37,442 nt of DNA from an uncultured Desulfovibrio sp. (GTDB lineage Bacteria > Desulfobacterota > Desulfovibrionia > Desulfovibrionales > Desulfovibrionaceae). Below, piece after piece: positions 34,821 to 37,442 of this stretch. Under the pieces are notes generated by a model. That model had not been told where the DNA came from and ran no database searches. It worked only from the letters and a program-made list of their open reading frames with translations. How positions within the stretch are numbered: position 1 is the stretch's first letter; every line of letters starts with the position of its first letter. Made by a program: the position numbers and the translations under genes. The stretch covers positions 1 to 37,442 of the forward strand of contig NZ_CALUYG010000027.1 of assembly GCF_944324935.1 (NCBI RefSeq), read 5' to 3'.

Positions 34821-34870
34821 AAAAAACAAGCCGGGGAAGGGCGTCCGCCTTTCCCCGGCATATCGTTTTT
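34821..34870. terminator. bidirectional terminator between pdxY and cinA
   Basis: Arms 34830-34843 and 34846-34859 pair over 14 bp with one G-T wobble. Plus-strand ATATCGTTTTT follows, and on the minus strand TTGTTTTTT follows, so it can end both convergent genes. Confidence 0.8.
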
Positions 34871-34922
34871 CCAGAATTTTCGTCACGCGCCGCCGCACGG
34901 CGACACAGGATGAGGACCGGCC

Positions 34923-36197
34923 TCAGAAGCGCCCGCGCGTGGAGGCCTGCAATTCCACTTCCAGGCCCGTCAGCGCCCGCCGCAGCATGTCCAGCCCGTG
35001 GCCCACGGCGCGACGGCGCGTCCACTGCCGCCCCATGTAGCGGCCCTGCGGCCGCATGACCCGCAGCCAGGTACGGTCAGCTCCGGCAAGCGCAATGTAG
35101 ACGAGGCCCACCGGCTTTTCCGCCGTACCGCCGTCCGGCCCGGCTATGCCGGTGATGCCGATGCCCCAGTGGCTGCCGGCCCGCTCGCGTACGGCGGCGG
35201 CCATGTGCCGGGCGACTTCCTCGCTCACCGCGCCCACGCGGGCAAGCAGTTCCTCCGGCACGCCCAGCAGGCGAGTCTTGCTCTCATTGGCGTAGGTCAC
35301 CACCCCCGTCCGAAAGACGGCCGAGGAGCCGGGCACATCCGTGATGGAGGCGGCCAGCAGGCCGCCGGTACAGGATTCGGCCGTGGCCACGGTCTGGCCG
35401 CGCCGGGCCAGCTCCGGCACGACCACGCTTTCCAGATTGTCCACGTCTACGCCGTAGACCACGTCCCCCAGCAGTTCCCGCACACGGGCAAGGGTGGGCG
35501 CAGCCAGGGCTTCGGCCGCGTCGGCGCTGGCCGCCTTGGCCGTCACCCGCACGAACATCTCGCCGTCCGTGGCATAGGTGGCGGTGGAGGGATTGGCCAG
35601 CCCGGTCAGCTCGGCCAGCCGCAGGGCGGCGTCCCCCTCGCCCTGCGCGAAAGTACGCACCATGTGCGAACAGATGCAGGCCTGTGTCCGGGCCGCCAGG
35701 ATGGGGACAAGCTGTTCCCGCAGCATGGGCAGCAGCTCGCGCGGCGGGCCCGGCAGCATGGCCACGGCCTTGCCGTCGGCGCGGCAGGCATAACAGCCCG
35801 GGGCCGTACCTATGCGGTTGGGCAGGGCCTGCGAGCCGCGCGGCAAGAGCACCTGTTTGTACTGATTGGGCCCCATGCGGCGCTCGCCGAAATATTCCTT
35901 CAGCCGGGCAAGGCTGTCGGCGTCCTCTTCCAGGGGCATCTCCAGCACGGCGGCGATGGTCTCCTTGGTGAGATCATCTTCCGTGGGGCCCAGCCCGCCG
36001 GTGGTGATGACAAGATCGCTGCGCGCGAACGCCTCGCGCAAGGCCTCTTCCAGACGTCCGGGATTGTCGCCCACCACACAGCTGTGCAGCACGTCGATGC
36101 CCAGCGCGGACAGCTCCCGTCCCACATGGGCCGCATCGGAATTGACGGTGTGCCCAAGCAGCAGCTCCGTGCCGACGGCGATGATCTCCGCCTGCAT
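34923..36197 (-). CDS. cinA: CinA-family nicotinamide-nucleotide amidase/ADP-ribose pyrophosphatase
   Basis: 424 residues in two domains. The N-terminal COG1058 domain starts AEIIAVGTELLLGHTVNSDA and includes TTGGLGPTEDDLTKE and MLPGPPREL, binding a pterin-like or ADP-ribose ligand. The C-terminal domain begins about AESCTGGLLAASITDVPGSS and includes GITGIAGPDGGTAEKPVG, the nicotinamide-mononucleotide deamidase (PncC) region. The protein is linked to NAD recycling and was named for competence. ATG 36197 matches the family start; GTG 36203, overlapping the cysC stop as GTGA with AAGGAG 5 nt upstream, is a real alternative. It forms an operon with cysC. Confidence 0.93.
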   Translation of the reverse strand: MQAEIIAVGTELLLGHTVNSDAAHVGRELSALGIDVLHSCVVGDNPGRLEEALREAFARSDLVITTGGLGPTEDDLTKETIAAVLEMPLEEDADSLARLKEYFGERRMGPNQYKQVLLPRGSQALPNRIGTAPGCYACRADGKAVAMLPGPPRELLPMLREQLVPILAARTQACICSHMVRTFAQGEGDAALRLAELTGLANPSTATYATDGEMFVRVTAKAASADAAEALAAPTLARVRELLGDVVYGVDVDNLESVVVPELARRGQTVATAESCTGGLLAASITDVPGSSAVFRTGVVTYANESKTRLLGVPEELLARVGAVSEEVARHMAAAVRERAGSHWGIGITGIAGPDGGTAEKPVGLVYIALAGADRTWLRVMRPQGRYMGRQWTRRRAVGHGLDMLRRALTGLEVELQASTRGRF

Positions 36198-36199
36198 GC

Positions 36200-36736
36200 T
36201 CACCCACGCTCCTTTCCGCCGCCGGCCAGCTCCTCCACGATCTGCCGGGCGCACTCGTACGGCGTCCGGTCGACGGTGGGGACGACGCAGTCCGCATGCT
36301 CAGGAACCTCAAACGGCGAGGAGATGCCGGTGAACTCGGCGATCAGGCCGGCGCGCACCTTTTTATACAGCCCCTTGGGATCCCTGGCCTCGGCCACGTC
36401 CAGCGGGGTATTGATGTAGATCTCATAAAAGCGCTCCGACCCCACGATGCGGCGTGCCTCCTCGCGGGCATTGGCCAGCGGCGAGATGAAGGCCACAATG
36501 GGCGAGACCCCCACCTGCAGCAGGATGGCCGCCACTTCGGCCACCCGGCGCTGGTTTTCCGTGCGGTCGGCTTCAGAAAAGCCAAGGTCGCGGCAGAGCC
36601 CCTGCCGCAGCACATCCCCGTCCAGGATGAAGGGGTTTTCGCCGCGCTCGCGCAGCAGCGGCACCAGCTCGCCGGCGATGGTGGATTTTCCGGCCCCGGA
36701 AAGGCCGGTGAACCAGTAACAATAAGCTTGCGTCAT
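36200..36736 (-). CDS. cysC: adenylylsulfate (APS) kinase
   Basis: 178 residues. The P-loop is FTGLSGAGKSTIAGEL, followed by LDGDVLRQGLCRDLGFSEADRTEN and the family motif FISPLANAREEAR. YEIYINTPLDVAEARDPKGLYKKVRAG is the ADP/APS lid. The enzyme phosphorylates APS to PAPS. The start ATG 36736 has AAGGAG 9 nt upstream. Sulfate reducers reduce APS directly, so this kinase is likely to serve sulfation of surface molecules rather than respiration. It overlaps or nearly touches cinA and lies upstream of it in the same transcript. Confidence 0.95.
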   Translation of the reverse strand: MTQAYCYWFTGLSGAGKSTIAGELVPLLRERGENPFILDGDVLRQGLCRDLGFSEADRTENQRRVAEVAAILLQVGVSPIVAFISPLANAREEARRIVGSERFYEIYINTPLDVAEARDPKGLYKKVRAGLIAEFTGISSPFEVPEHADCVVPTVDRTPYECARQIVEELAGGGKERG

Positions 36737-36872
36737 GGATGAGCTCCTTGCAATGTAATTCTGCCATGTTAGCCGCTCCCGCCGGACGACGCAAGCCGCC
36801 ACAAGCCGCTTGCCAGCCGGGGCAAGCCCGATTAAGCTGGCCTCCAACCTATTTTCGTCACGGGGAAACGCC

Positions 36873-37328
36873 ATGAAAAATATCTGTCTCGTCCTGGCCC
36901 TGCTCATCTTGGCCAATCAGCCCGTCTATGCCCGCACGCTGGATGCCGAATACTTTACCTTTGACGTGCCGGACGGCTGGGAGGTGGTCATGGAGCCCAC
37001 CTGGGAAGAGCAAAACGTCAGTCTGGTCGTGGCCCGTACGGACAAGAAGTCGGCCGCCACGCTGGTGGCCGGCCAGACCCACGGCACGCGCATGGACATC
37101 ATTGCCTCCATGTTCGCCCAGATGTTCCAGACCGGCATGCCCGTGGAACAACAAGGCAATGTCTATACCGTCCCCTATGAAAAGGAAAACGTCTCAGGGC
37201 GACTCTGGATGACGGAAAGCAACGGAATCTTCCTCATCTATTCCCTGAGCGGCGATGATCATGCCGCCCTGAACATGGTCAAGTCCGCCGTGAAGAGCTC
37301 GCGCTATCCGGGCCTTGTGCTGCCGTAA
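36873..37328 (+). CDS. hypothetical small secreted protein
   Basis: 151 residues. The N-terminal signal peptide (MKNICLVLALLILANQPVYA) has a likely cleavage after VYA. The mature part begins RTLDAEYFTFDVPDGWEVVME and contains alternating strands (VSLVVARTDKKSAATLVAG, GRLWMTESNGIFLIYSLSG), reminiscent of PsbP/DUF1795-like beta-sheet lipid- or protein-binding folds, but I do not assign a family. No lipobox Cys, so a soluble periplasmic protein. The ATG has GGGGAAA upstream. It is divergent from cysC. Confidence 0.75.
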   Translation: MKNICLVLALLILANQPVYARTLDAEYFTFDVPDGWEVVMEPTWEEQNVSLVVARTDKKSAATLVAGQTHGTRMDIIASMFAQMFQTGMPVEQQGNVYTVPYEKENVSGRLWMTESNGIFLIYSLSGDDHAALNMVKSAVKSSRYPGLVLP

Positions 37329-37358
37329 GGCCTGTCAGCACTTTTCGCTGTCTGCTTT

Positions 37359-37397
37359 GGGGGAAGGGGGCAGATTGTAAATTGAAAGTTAACAGAG
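37359..37397. repeat. dispersed repeat family 2, copy E
   Basis: TTTGGGGGAAGGGGGCAGATTG followed by a TAAATTGAAAGTTAACA segment matches copy D at 27557-27614. A small hairpin (GGGCTT with AAGCCC) follows at about 37398-37421. Confidence 0.6.
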
Positions 37398-37442
37398 GGC
37401 TTGCCAAAAAAAGAAAGCCCCATGACAGTTGTTTTGCAAGCA

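Overview
The window looks like chromosomal DNA of a sulfate-reducing Desulfovibrionaceae bacterium (Desulfovibrio or a close relative). This is inferred from the GC-rich gene style, an outer-membrane porin of the kind abundant in Desulfovibrio, a bioF-linked set of fatty-acid-synthesis-like genes that I recall as typical of Desulfovibrio biotin operons, and a short-form ThiC. Two stretches are clearly poorer in GC and look acquired: a type VI secretion effector cassette (about 9.3-11.3 kb) and a DpnII-type restriction-modification island (about 18.7-21.3 kb).

Layout: 1-4.03 kb is the end of a plus-strand operon (SDR reductase, acyl carrier protein, ketosynthase, hotdog protein, BioF-like PLP enzyme), probably a biotin operon making the pimeloyl moiety on a carrier protein. 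A 1-kb hairpin-rich non-coding stretch with a 42-bp TC repeat follows, then a methyl-accepting chemotaxis protein behind a sigma-28-like promoter. uvrC lies on the minus strand. The AT-rich cassette carries PAAR, a frame-broken small ORF, a Tae4-type amidase and a small membrane protein (putative immunity). Minus-strand porin and stand-alone trpB come next, then plus-strand thyX, a 50-bp perfect palindrome, an RluA-type pseudouridine synthase, a minus-strand coiled-coil protein behind a sigma-54-like promoter, and a YgjP-type metallopeptidase.

The 18.75-21.31 kb island carries an adenine methylase, a DpnII-like endonuclease and a second methyltransferase. Minus-strand ktrB-ktrA (potassium uptake) follows, then thiC under a TPP riboswitch with its own terminator, an EamA exporter, a Fur-family regulator with an iron-box-like site in front of a Cys-rich membrane peptide, a truncated HPP-family remnant, a YheT-type hydrolase divergent from an HI0933-type flavoprotein, the rmlB-rmlA-gmhB-rmlC nucleotide-sugar cluster with a pyridoxal kinase gene, minus-strand cysC-cinA, and a small secreted protein.

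Intergenic spaces carry at least two families of dispersed repeats. The most notable items are the T6SS effector cassette with its frame-broken middle ORF and non-canonical immunity candidate, the bioF-linked fab-like cluster, the atypical ThyX signature, and several promoters assigned from sequence alone. I saw no rRNA, tRNA, CRISPR array or insertion sequence.
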